From a virus: a stretch of DNA of 20,735 nucleotides. Shown piece after piece: positions 5,173-10,566 of this stretch. A program made the position numbers and the translations under genes. Every line of letters begins with the position of its first letter. The stretch's first letter is position 1. The notes beneath the pieces are model-generated. The model ran no database searches and was not told the origin of the DNA. It saw nothing but the letters and a program-made list of their open reading frames with translations. The stretch is from IMG/VR virus record IMGVR_UViG_3300036759_000101, positions 1-20,735 of that record, one strand, 5' to 3'.

Positions 5173-6117
5173 GTGACCACGATTATCCGACCCATTTCCG
5201 ATCCGAAGGTCGAAGCGATCCTTCGAGAGTGGAATCTCCGATTCGAGCTGCTCGAAGCGGTCGAGATCGGCTCGATCATCCAGGTGTCCGAGCAACAGGC
5301 TCGAGCGGTCGCGCACCGCGCGATCCCAGCCAACGTCGAGCGCTACTACGAGCACATGAAGAACGGGGCGCAGTTCCCGCCGATCGTGCTGCGCGAGCCG
5401 CGGATCATGCTCGACGGCAACACTCGTGTCCAGGCGGCGACCAAATTGGGGATGCAGTTTTTCCCTGCCTACGTGGTGCACGACATCACGACGACTGATA
5501 TGGCCCGCGCGTTGAGCGCAGCGATCAACCAGTTGAACGGGCAGCCGCTCACCGTCGAAGAGGCGCAGGAGATCGCTATCGAAATGCTTTACGGCGAGCT
5601 CAAGTTCTCAGTCGGCACTGTTGCACGCTATGTCGGCCGTTCGGGCGCGCAGATCACCCGTTGGCGCAAGCAGGCTGAGGTTATGCGGCATGCGGAGCGG
5701 CTCGGGATCGAAGAGCAGGCTACGAGGATCTCGGCAACGCAGCGGGAGAAGCTCGCGGGCGTGCAGTTCGATGAGCCGTTCCGCCGGCTGGTCGAAGTCG
5801 TGTCGGATTCCAAGCCGCCGAATGCGGAGCTGAGCACGGTCGTCAAGGACATCGAAAACGCGTCGAGTGAACACGAAGCGGTCAGCCTGGTCGAAGCTGC
5901 GGCGATGCAGTGGCGTCCGACCGGGCCGAGCGGGCGAGTTATCCGCAACGAGAAGGCGCGGCGGGCCCGGATGCTGGCGCCGCAGCTGCTGAACCTGCGT
6001 GCTGCGGATCTCTTCGACCCGGAGAAAGGCGTCGACGACCGGATCATGTGGGAACGGCTGCGCGATCACTGCGACGACGTGCTGCGCGCGTTCATCACGC
6101 ATGGCATCCGGTCGTGA
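5173..6117 (+). CDS. ParB-like nuclease-domain DNA-binding protein
   Basis: A 314-aa protein starting at GTG 5173, with GAGAGGA eight bases upstream. The N-terminal ParB/sulfiredoxin-like domain (about 28-105) includes FPPIVL and a DGNTRVQAATKLG block at 81-93 in the place of the ParB GxxR motif. A NQLNGQPLTVEEAQEIA helix and an HTH (about 145-167, FSVGTVARYVGRSGAQITRW) follow. In the family this fold binds parS-like DNA and may hydrolyse CTP. No ParA ATPase is seen, so a stand-alone regulator or a maintenance factor using a host ParA are the main options. The C-terminal half is not recognised. It leads the rightward operon, opposite the HTH gene. Confidence 0.8.
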   Translation: MTTIIRPISDPKVEAILREWNLRFELLEAVEIGSIIQVSEQQARAVAHRAIPANVERYYEHMKNGAQFPPIVLREPRIMLDGNTRVQAATKLGMQFFPAYVVHDITTTDMARALSAAINQLNGQPLTVEEAQEIAIEMLYGELKFSVGTVARYVGRSGAQITRWRKQAEVMRHAERLGIEEQATRISATQREKLAGVQFDEPFRRLVEVVSDSKPPNAELSTVVKDIENASSEHEAVSLVEAAAMQWRPTGPSGRVIRNEKARRARMLAPQLLNLRAADLFDPEKGVDDRIMWERLRDHCDDVLRAFITHGIRS

Positions 6118-6281
6118 AGCGGGCTTTCGATTCGCTGCTGGGTGAATTGAGTGCGGCTTATGAGGTGATCATCGAGGTGGTTGCCGAGGCGTCAGCAGCT
6201 GGCGCGACATGGGACGAGATCGGTTCCAGGTTGGGCATGGCCGGCGACATGGCTGCTCAAAGTTTCGGGAGCCAACAATGA
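6114..6281 (+). CDS. small sigma-region-4-like HTH protein, 55 aa
   Basis: Starts at GTG 6114 (GTGA overlap with the ParB-like gene). The second half, ATWDEIGSRLGMAGDMAAQSFG, has the pattern of a sigma-70 region 4-like HTH, and the first half is one amphipathic helix. It strongly resembles the protein at 7188-7349 in length and in the [ST]WxxIGxRLG core. Likely a small DNA-binding regulator or a partner of a larger one. Confidence 0.75.
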   Translation: MKRAFDSLLGELSAAYEVIIEVVAEASAAGATWDEIGSRLGMAGDMAAQSFGSQQ

Positions 6282-6850
6282 CCGTGCCGAGCAAGTCGCC
6301 GCGGGGCAGGGCGGCCAGCTCAGAGATCGTGAAGATTTACCAGATTCTTCGTGACGCTGGCGAGCCGATGACGGTGCCGGAGATCGCCGAACGGTTCCCC
6401 CGCACCGGCTACGTGTCGCAGGCCATGCAGGACTACGCGAAGCACAAGGCCGAGGTCGACCCCACTTGGCTCGAGGGCAAGACGGAACGATGGAGCGACG
6501 CGGCGCAGGACGAGGCCTTCGTCTGGTGGGTCCGCAAGGTGGTTCGGCTAGGCGCGCACATTAGAATTTTAAATGTGCGCGCGAAGCCCGTGCAGAACGC
6601 GCACGGACGGACTCGCGAAGGCACCTATTCTCCTGGCCGGGCCCCTAAGGTCCGGCGCCGCGTATGGGTTGAGAAGACAGTCCTAGTCGACTGGACACCG
6701 GACCTCGAGACGGAGCTGAACCGCGGGCATGCCGCTGGCATGCAGTTCCTGAGCCGTCTTGCCGAGTACCGGACAGGTCAGCGGCACAAGGCCGCTGACA
6801 CGAAGGAGCTGCTCGATCTGGCTGAGCGCGCGATCCGTGCCCACAGTTGA
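6278..6850 (+). CDS. winged-helix DNA-binding protein, 190 aa
   Basis: ATG 6278 overlaps the previous stop as ATGA. Residues about 15-60 (EIVKIYQILRDAGEPMTVPE, then IAERFPRTGYVSQAMQDYA) look like a winged-helix domain. The remainder is rich in Arg and Trp, with no family I recognise, and ends in a helix. The gene contains an unusual AT-rich palindrome (6552-6582) at about residues 92-102. It could be an origin-binding or regulatory protein, judged only from fold and context. It is the last gene before the next promoter. Confidence 0.68.
   Translation: MTVPSKSPRGRAASSEIVKIYQILRDAGEPMTVPEIAERFPRTGYVSQAMQDYAKHKAEVDPTWLEGKTERWSDAAQDEAFVWWVRKVVRLGAHIRILNVRAKPVQNAHGRTREGTYSPGRAPKVRRRVWVEKTVLVDWTPDLETELNRGHAAGMQFLSRLAEYRTGQRHKAADTKELLDLAERAIRAHS
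6552..6582. repeat. 11-bp-arm inverted repeat around an AT-rich core
   Basis: GCGCGCACATT (6552-6562) and AATGTGCGCGC (6572-6582) are perfect complements flanking a 9-base A/T-rich spacer. From 6561 to 6574 almost every base is A or T, in a genome that is otherwise strongly G+C rich. It lies inside the winged-helix gene. It could be an operator, replication origin element or cruciform-forming site. Confidence 0.9.
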
Positions 6851-6882
6851 CGAAGCTGCGACACGTGCCGTAGCTTCGGCAC
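6847..6882 (+). promoter_or_regulatory. rightward leaderless promoter with inverted repeat around the -10 box
   Basis: TTGACG (6847-6852), 18 bases, TAGCTT (6871-6876). The -10 box sits exactly in the centre of a perfect 6-bp inverted repeat, GTGCCG (6865-6870) and CGGCAC (6877-6882), and an ATG follows at once at 6883. GAAGCT (6852-6857) and AGCTTC (6872-6877) form a second, nested pair. This looks like a repressor-controlled promoter. TTGACGAAG here is repeated exactly at 4993-5001 in the early control region. Confidence 0.65.
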
Positions 6883-6904
6883 ATGACGACTGGTGCAGAC
6901 ACTC

Positions 6905-7012
6905 ATGGGGCACAGCTCGCCGACGACGACACGCGGCTACATCAAGCTGCCCGACGAGGCGCTGCGCCGGGTCGTCGTCAAGGTCGCCGAGCACTACCGC
7001 GAGGCGGCGTGA
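6905..7012 (+). CDS. very small protein, 35 aa
   Basis: ATG 6905 opens a frame with G or C at nearly every third codon position, coding for MGHSSPTTTRGYIKLPDEAL and then a basic helix ending in EHYREAA. Its stop overlaps the next ATG as TGATG. The ATG at 6883 is in another frame with poor codon use over this stretch and is not preferred, although it is better placed for the promoter; GTG 6893, in frame, is another option. Function unknown. Confidence 0.6.
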   Translation: MGHSSPTTTRGYIKLPDEALRRVVVKVAEHYREAA

Positions 7013-7230
7013 TGGCTGCGCCGGGTCCGCTGGAGCATGCGGTGCTGGTCACCGGCAACGGTGGCCGCACCTGGCATGTGATGCACGACGGTGGGCGGAC
7101 AGTGTGCGGGCAGCGGCCAGGGCGGTGGGCGTCGCAGCGGGTGTGGGACGTCGGCCGGCATGGGCTGGCGCCGGCGTTGTCGCGGGTATGCCGCCGCTGC
7201 TCGCCGCGCAGGACGAGACCGAGCAGCTGA
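7012..7230 (+). CDS. small Cys-containing protein, 72 aa
   Basis: ATG 7012 overlaps the preceding stop (TGATG). The protein has TWHVMHDGGRTVCGQ near residues 22-36 and CRRC near 60-63, so single Cys/His residues plus a CxxC could form a small zinc site. The C terminus is basic. It overlaps the next gene by up to 43 bases. No family recognised; small zinc-ribbon-like proteins of this type are frequent in actinophages. Confidence 0.6.
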   Translation: MAAPGPLEHAVLVTGNGGRTWHVMHDGGRTVCGQRPGRWASQRVWDVGRHGLAPALSRVCRRCSPRRTRPSS

Positions 7231-7349
7231 TGCGGGAAGCGGTCGCCCGCTGCCGTGCTGACGGGTACTCGTGGGCGGACATCGGGGCCCGGTTGGGCAT
7301 CACCCGGCAGGCGGCGCAACAACGCTTCGGGGTGTCAAGCGTTGATTGA
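7188..7349 (+). CDS. small sigma-region-4-like HTH protein, 53 aa
   Basis: Carries CRADGYSWADIGARLGITRQ followed by AAQQRFG, a clear HTH in which the ITRQAAQQRFG helix would be the recognition helix. It parallels the 55-aa protein at 6114-6281. Start ATG 7188 gives 53 aa with a leading helix; ATG 7230, which forms TGATG with the upstream stop, gives 39 aa and is a real alternative. Probably a DNA-binding regulator. Confidence 0.7.
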   Translation: MPPLLAAQDETEQLMREAVARCRADGYSWADIGARLGITRQAAQQRFGVSSVD

Positions 7350-7378
7350 CACCGTTCGGGTGTCGCGTCGTCTAGCGT
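7331..7378 (+). promoter_or_regulatory. regulatory segment before the membrane-protein gene
   Basis: GGTGTC (7331-7336), GACACC (7348-7353) and GGTGTC (7359-7364) can form two mutually exclusive stem-loops, the second with a 5-base GTTCG loop directly after the upstream stop codon. TAGCGT (7373-7378) is a -10-like box seven bases before GTG 7386, the leaderless arrangement. A TTGACA at 7346-7351 is 21 bases away, too far to be ideal. Confidence 0.5.
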
Positions 7379-7385
7379 CGCGGTG

Positions 7386-7871
7386 GTGAGCCCGACGCCT
7401 GCACGGCTGCCTACGCCGGCTGAGCCGCCCGAGGACGGGAGCTCCGCGCGGCTGGTTGAGCTGTACAAGATGGCGGTCGACGAGTACCGGTTCCAGGTGC
7501 AGTTGAACTGGTCCCGCACGCAGTACTGGCTGGTGTTTAACTCGGGGTTCCTCGCCGCCGGGGTGGGACTGTTGGCCGCGTTCAAGCATTCGACGTTCCC
7601 GGCGTTGGTGTTCGCGGTCGGGGTGGTGGCGTGCGGTTTGTCGGCGCGGGCGATCCAGATCAGCCACAGCTACTACCGGGTGACGCGTGCCCGGGTGCGC
7701 CGCTTCGAGGAGAAGCTCGACCTGGACCGGGAGCTGCGGTTTGACACGACGGCTGGTTTCCGTGGCGCGCGCAAGTCGATTCGGGTGAACGTGACCGCAG
7801 TGACGTATCTGCTGCTGGCGTCGGTGGCGGCGGCGGATGTGGTGGGGATCGTCGCGGCGTTGACCCGTTGA
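7386..7871 (+). CDS. three-helix membrane protein, candidate exclusion or defence factor
   Basis: About 161 aa from GTG 7386 (GTG 7383 adds one codon). A Pro-rich N terminus is followed by LYKMAVDEYRFQVQLNWSRT, then TM1 (YWLVFNSGFLAAGVGLLAAF), TM2 (LVFAVGVVACGLSARAI), a charged segment with YYRVTRARVRRFEEKL, and TM3 near the C terminus (VTYLLLASVAAADVVGIVAA). The EYRFxVxLNW...NSGFLAAG pattern resembles what I recall of small bacterial membrane proteins called RipA-family or SLATT-like; this is a memory-based likeness. It is the last rightward gene, has its own leaderless-type promoter, and precedes the shared terminator, as expected for an independently expressed accessory gene. A superinfection-exclusion role is inferred. 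Confidence 0.72.
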   Translation: MSPTPARLPTPAEPPEDGSSARLVELYKMAVDEYRFQVQLNWSRTQYWLVFNSGFLAAGVGLLAAFKHSTFPALVFAVGVVACGLSARAIQISHSYYRVTRARVRRFEEKLDLDRELRFDTTAGFRGARKSIRVNVTAVTYLLLASVAAADVVGIVAALTR

Positions 7872-7877
7872 TGCGTG

Positions 7878-7921
7878 CCCGGTGGCCGGTTGGCGGTCCG
7901 AGGCCGCGGCCGGCCACCGGG
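7878..7921. terminator. bidirectional terminator between converging operons
   Basis: CCCGGTGGCCGG (7878-7889) pairs perfectly with CCGGCCACCGGG (7910-7921), a 12-bp stem with a 20-base loop that can itself form GCGG/CCGC. It sits between the stops of the rightward membrane-protein gene (7871) and the leftward 29-aa gene (7926). There is no U tract, as is usual in high-G+C actinobacterial systems. Confidence 0.85.
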
Positions 7922-7925
7922 GGGT

Positions 7926-8015
7926 CTAGTGCAGCACGGGCCACACGATCGCGAGCGCGAGCGCAACGAGCATGACCGCCATGATCACGATGAGGATGAG
8001 GTCTTCACCCTTCAC
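7926..8015 (-). CDS. very small single-helix membrane protein, 29 aa, end of lysis cassette
   Basis: GTG 8015 overlaps the previous stop as GTGA. The protein, MKGEDLILIVIMAVMLVALA and then LAIVWPVLH, is almost entirely one transmembrane helix. It is the last late-operon gene, directly before the terminator. A holin-accessory, antiholin or lysis-timing peptide is plausible from the location. It could also be a host-membrane effector. Confidence 0.68.
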   Translation of the reverse strand: MKGEDLILIVIMAVMLVALALAIVWPVLH

Positions 8016-8260
8016 TGACCGCCGGCGCCGCCCTCGTCCGCGCTGTCGTCCTGGTCCTCGTCGTCCTGCTCGTCGTCGGTCTGCGTGTCCCCGGTGCCGC
8101 TGTCGTCGCCGTAGCGTTGCGCGCGGGCGTCCTTCGCGGCCTGCACCGGGTCAGCCACTGTCGGCCCGTCCTGGACGTCCTGGGCGCCGCCGTCGGGGTC
8201 GCTGACGTCGTGCATGGTTTCCTGCTCGCTGTCGGGGCTGGTGTCAGTCGGTTCGGTCAT
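8012..8260 (-). CDS. highly acidic, disordered protein, 82 aa
   Basis: ATG 8260 (ATGA overlap, GAGAGGA nine bases upstream). It is dominated by Asp, Glu, Gln, Ser and Thr, with a run of acidic residues near the C terminus (TDDEQDDEDQDDSADEGG) and one short helix-prone part (DPVQAAKDARAQRYG). No signal peptide or membrane helix is seen. It lies inside the lysis cassette. Function unknown; DNA mimicry or a regulatory binding role is possible but unsupported. Confidence 0.72.
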   Translation of the reverse strand: MTEPTDTSPDSEQETMHDVSDPDGGAQDVQDGPTVADPVQAAKDARAQRYGDDSGTGDTQTDDEQDDEDQDDSADEGGAGGQ

Positions 8261-8526
8261 GGTGGTGGTTCCTCTCGGATCGCTGGATCGTCCTCGGGCG
8301 GGCTGCCCGAAGCATGCTGCTGGGTTCCTACCCGGTACCCGACGTAGGCGCCGATGATGCCGACCATGCCGCCGCCCCAGCCGGTGAGCAGCTGCACCGC
8401 GTTGTCGGACAGGCCGGGGCCTTCGGAGAAGATCGCGTCGTAGAGGACGCCGGCGGTGACCAGGTTCAACGCGGTCCCGAGCGCGACCGCGATGACCAGC
8501 ACCACCCAGTCCTTCGTCGGTTTCAC
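8257..8526 (-). CDS. holin-like membrane protein, 89 aa
   Basis: GTG 8526 overlaps the upstream stop as GTGA. Two transmembrane helices (about residues 7-30, WVVLVIAVALGTALNLVTAG..., and about 43-68, AVQLLTGWGGGMVGIIGAYV...) are followed by a charged, Pro-rich C-terminal tail. Size, topology and position after the endolysin match a class II holin that would form membrane lesions to release the endolysin. Confidence 0.68.
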   Translation of the reverse strand: MKPTKDWVVLVIAVALGTALNLVTAGVLYDAIFSEGPGLSDNAVQLLTGWGGGMVGIIGAYVGYRVGTQQHASGSPPEDDPAIREEPPP

Positions 8527-8720
8527 CGATCATCCCGGCTGTCATCACGGTCGTCGCGGGTGAGGGCGACGACCAGCATCGCGACCCCGCCCAACACGAG
8601 GCCGGCGGCGAGCACGTCGGCCCGGTCCTGCTGCGGGAGGAACGGGACGAGCAGCCCGCCGGCGATGCACGCTGCGGCGAGCACGACCAGCCGGGCCCGC
8701 GCCTGCCACCGTCTCACCAC
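8523..8720 (-). CDS. small two-helix membrane protein, possible holin or antiholin, 65 aa
   Basis: Starts at GTG 8720 (GTG 8717 is one codon shorter). A basic N terminus (VRRWQARAR) precedes two helices (about 9-28, LVVLAAACIAGGLLVPFL, and about 34-53, ADVLAAGLVLGGVAMLVVAL), then a charged RDDRDD tail. It begins ten bases after the endolysin stop. With the next gene it forms a possible holin/antiholin pair; which is which cannot be told from sequence. Confidence 0.68.
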   Translation of the reverse strand: MVRRWQARARLVVLAAACIAGGLLVPFLPQQDRADVLAAGLVLGGVAMLVVALTRDDRDDSRDDR

Positions 8721-8729
8721 GCATCCCGC

Positions 8730-9134
8730 TTACCAGTACAGGCAGCGCCACCACGCCTGCGTCACCGCCACGTTCGCGCAGGTGGCGGCGACAAGCAGCC
8801 GCAGGTTCGTTTTCTTCGGCACCGACCCGACTTGCGCGAATTCGACGTTGGTGCCGCCGCTGGTGCCCCGCACCTCGCCGACCGGGAACTTGGCGAGCTC
8901 GTTGCCGTTGCGGTCCAACGTCTGGACCCGCCAGTACAGGTTGTCATCCGGGGCCAGCCCGGTGGTGTACAGCCATGCGGCCATGGAGAAGATCGTCGCC
9001 GAGTCGGGCAAGGACATGGACGAGCCGCCGGTGCCGGACAGGGACGCGTCCCAGCCGACGGTGTAGTAGGTGTTCGCTTTCGCGAGCTTCGTGGTCTGCC
9101 CGGACTTGGAGTACAGGTAGATCTGTTTGGGCAT
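8730..9134 (-). CDS. possible separate C-terminal endolysin subunit (internal in-frame start)
   Basis: ATG 9134 is in frame with the endolysin and sits five bases after GGAGGAGG (9147-9140), one of the strongest ribosome-binding sites in the window. Initiation here would yield a 134-aa protein consisting only of the C-terminal domain. Some phage endolysins are known to make such extra wall-binding subunits from an internal start. The codons also encode a Pro-Glu-Glu-Asp-Asp linker, so coincidence is possible. Confidence 0.45.
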   Translation of the reverse strand: MPKQIYLYSKSGQTTKLAKANTYYTVGWDASLSGTGGSSMSLPDSATIFSMAAWLYTTGLAPDDNLYWRVQTLDRNGNELAKFPVGEVRGTSGGTNVEFAQVGSVPKKTNLRLLVAATCANVAVTQAWWRCLYW

Positions 9135-9632
9135 GTCGTCCTCCTCCGGGGACGGGGCGGCGCCGCCCGTGACGATGGCGGCGACCTGTTGTAAGGCGGC
9201 GTGGTCGTTCGAGTACTGCCTGGTGATGCTCAGGTGGACGTGCCACAGGTGGGAGTCGTCGCTGGTGGCCGGGCAGCCCTCGTAGTAGTCCCAGCCGCAC
9301 ACCGTGTAGCCGTCGGTGGACCCGAAGAACGACCGCAGCACCTTCTTCGCCGTCGCGTTGTTCTTGGCGTTGAGCAGCCGCTGGCTGACGGTGTACTGGT
9401 CGGCGGCTTTGCCCCAGGAGATGTCCAGCGCGCAGGCCGCCTCACCGTCGCCCTTGCGGTCGGCCGGGTTCTGGCTCACCGAGTAGTCGCTGCCCGACAC
9501 GTAGTTGCGGCCCCGGTGGTAGCCGTAGGTGTGGGCGGAGTCGCCGATAATCCCGGCCATCTGCGCGGACGGGATACCCGCCTTGATGGTGTTGAACATG
9601 GCGGTGATCGCGGCTGGCGCGTACTCACTCAT
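8730..9632 (-). CDS. endolysin with peptidase M15-like domain
   Basis: A 300-aa protein from ATG 9632, chosen over GTG 9641 because the AGGGAAGGGGG Shine-Dalgarno sits eight bases before the ATG. The N-terminal domain (about 1-145) has DSAHTYGYHRGRNY, then ALDISWG (Asp70) and SHLWHVHLS (His131, His133), the H...D...H order of M15 zinc peptidases that cut peptidoglycan cross-links. A Pro/Glu/Asp linker (about 158-166) leads to a C-terminal beta-rich domain (about 168-300) that is probably wall-binding and not recognised. There is no signal peptide, so release needs a holin. No lysin B esterase was found. Confidence 0.72.
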   Translation of the reverse strand: MSEYAPAAITAMFNTIKAGIPSAQMAGIIGDSAHTYGYHRGRNYVSGSDYSVSQNPADRKGDGEAACALDISWGKAADQYTVSQRLLNAKNNATAKKVLRSFFGSTDGYTVCGWDYYEGCPATSDDSHLWHVHLSITRQYSNDHAALQQVAAIVTGGAAPSPEEDDMPKQIYLYSKSGQTTKLAKANTYYTVGWDASLSGTGGSSMSLPDSATIFSMAAWLYTTGLAPDDNLYWRVQTLDRNGNELAKFPVGEVRGTSGGTNVEFAQVGSVPKKTNLRLLVAATCANVAVTQAWWRCLYW

Positions 9633-9657
9633 CGGCCTCACCCCCTTCCCTGTCGCT

Positions 9658-9663
9658 TACACT
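9658..9663 (+). promoter_or_regulatory. leaderless-type -10 box before the plus-strand mini-gene
   Basis: TACACT lies six bases before ATG 9670, the spacing typical of leaderless actinobacterial genes. No good -35 is seen at the expected place. The box lies beside the endolysin ribosome-binding site on the opposite strand. Confidence 0.4.
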
Positions 9664-9669
9664 TGTGGC

Positions 9670-9786
9670 ATGGGAAACCGGCGTCCGTACGGTTCCGACT
9701 TCGATCGGGTATGGACGCGCGTCGGTGCGGCAGGCGGCAAGCGGACCTGCGCCGAATGCTCGCGGATGCGCAACCGTAAGCACTAG
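9670..9786 (+). CDS. small Cys-motif protein on the opposite strand to the late operon, 38 aa
   Basis: The frame reads MGNRRPYGSDFDRVWTRVGA then AGGKRTCAECSRMRNRKH. It is basic, with one CxxC (CAEC). It lies in the 150-base gap between the 44-aa gene and the endolysin and is transcribed against them. Codon third positions are mostly G or C. The opposed strand, tiny size and private promoter are the marks of a moron-type insertion. A CxxC plus a basic tail could bind nucleic acid. Confidence 0.5.
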   Translation: MGNRRPYGSDFDRVWTRVGAAGGKRTCAECSRMRNRKH

Positions 9787-9791
9787 ATCCG

Positions 9792-9926
9792 TCATCGTTG
9801 ACTGTCGCCGGGCTGTTCGAGCCGGGCGGCGTCGCCGGTGTCGCGGCGGACCGGGTCCGGTTCGGGTTCGGGTTGCACGGGTTCTTCCTCGACCGGTTGC
9901 ACCGGCCAGCCGTCCGGGTCGCTCAT
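9792..9926 (-). CDS. small acidic Pro-rich protein, 44 aa
   Basis: ATG 9926 overlaps the previous stop as ATGA. The sequence is low-complexity, with Pro-Glu alternation (EEEPVQPEPEPDP) and a basic end. It has no fold or family I recognise. Its coupling to the CxxC protein upstream is the main support. Confidence 0.6.
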   Translation of the reverse strand: MSDPDGWPVQPVEEEPVQPEPEPDPVRRDTGDAARLEQPGDSQR

Positions 9927-10096
9927 GACGCTGCTCCGTCCTGAATGTCGGTGATCGGCTGCCCGCACGGGCCGCAGATCACGGTGCTGGTGGTGCCGGC
10001 CGGTTGCCCGGTGTCCGGGTCGTAGACGGTCAGGTCGAGTTGCAGCGGCACCCCGTTGTTGTCGCAGCCCTCGGTGTGGCAGGTGACGGTGCTCAT
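9923..10096 (-). CDS. small zinc-ribbon-like protein, 57 aa
   Basis: ATG 10096 starts three bases after the tail-fibre-like gene. Residues 6-11 (CHTEGC) and an ICGPCG block near residue 40 supply two cysteine pairs that could hold zinc, with a short beta segment (LQLDLTVYD) between. Small proteins of this kind follow tail genes in many actinophages; their role is not established. Confidence 0.7.
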   Translation of the reverse strand: MSTVTCHTEGCDNNGVPLQLDLTVYDPDTGQPAGTTSTVICGPCGQPITDIQDGAAS

Positions 10097-10098
10097 GC

Positions 10099-10566
10099 TC
10101 AGGCCCCGATCGCGATGTACCAGCAGGTTTGTGTGCTGGTGTTGGACCGCATCGCGTTCATGGTGAAGCCGCTGGCGGTGCCGGCGGACGGCCAGGCGAA
10201 CGCGGACCCGGCGGCGGGTGGGCCGGTGCTGATGCCGGCGACGATGAACGGTGCGGCGGTGAACGACCCGGCCGGGAAGGTGACCGCGGCCGAGGCGGCG
10301 GTGTTCGCGGTCGCGATCGGCACGGCGACGCTGCCCCACACGATTCTCATGCCGGTCGGAACAGGCACCCACGCCCCGGACACGAACACCCACAGGGTTT
10401 TGGTGTCCTCGGTGAACGACATCGCGCCGGGCTGCGGTGCGGGGAACTGGTTGTCACGGTCCGCGGCGGAGGCGAACGCCTGTACTGAGTGGTCCCACAG
10501 CGGGTTGCCCCAGCCGGCCGACACGATGGTCTGGCCGGGGGCGACCTGGATTCGTCCGGTCGGCAT
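10099..10566 (-). CDS. minor tail / receptor-binding protein with H-type-lectin-like end
   Basis: A 155-aa protein whose ATG 10566 directly follows the upstream TAA. The N-terminal half has MSFTEDTKTLWVFVSGAWVP, typical of tail-fibre head repeats. The second half (about 75-155, VTFPAGSFTAAPFIVAGIST and on to CWYIAIGA) has the beta-strand spacing of the H-type lectin-like domains found at phage tail tips. As the last structural gene it is the likely host-recognition protein. Confidence 0.68.
   Translation of the reverse strand: MPTGRIQVAPGQTIVSAGWGNPLWDHSVQAFASAADRDNQFPAPQPGAMSFTEDTKTLWVFVSGAWVPVPTGMRIVWGSVAVPIATANTAASAAVTFPAGSFTAAPFIVAGISTGPPAAGSAFAWPSAGTASGFTMNAMRSNTSTQTCWYIAIGA

Noticed and set aside
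6883-7011. N-terminal extension of the 72-aa protein from ATG 6883, directly after the -10 box
   Set aside because: Third codon positions in this stretch are not G/C biased, while the overlapping 6905 frame is; the TGATG start at 7012 fits the rest of the genome. The extension is not excluded, since the ATG is ideal for a leaderless message.
9633-9641. Endolysin start at GTG 9641
   Set aside because: The GTG abuts the Shine-Dalgarno with almost no spacing, whereas ATG 9632 has an eight-base gap.
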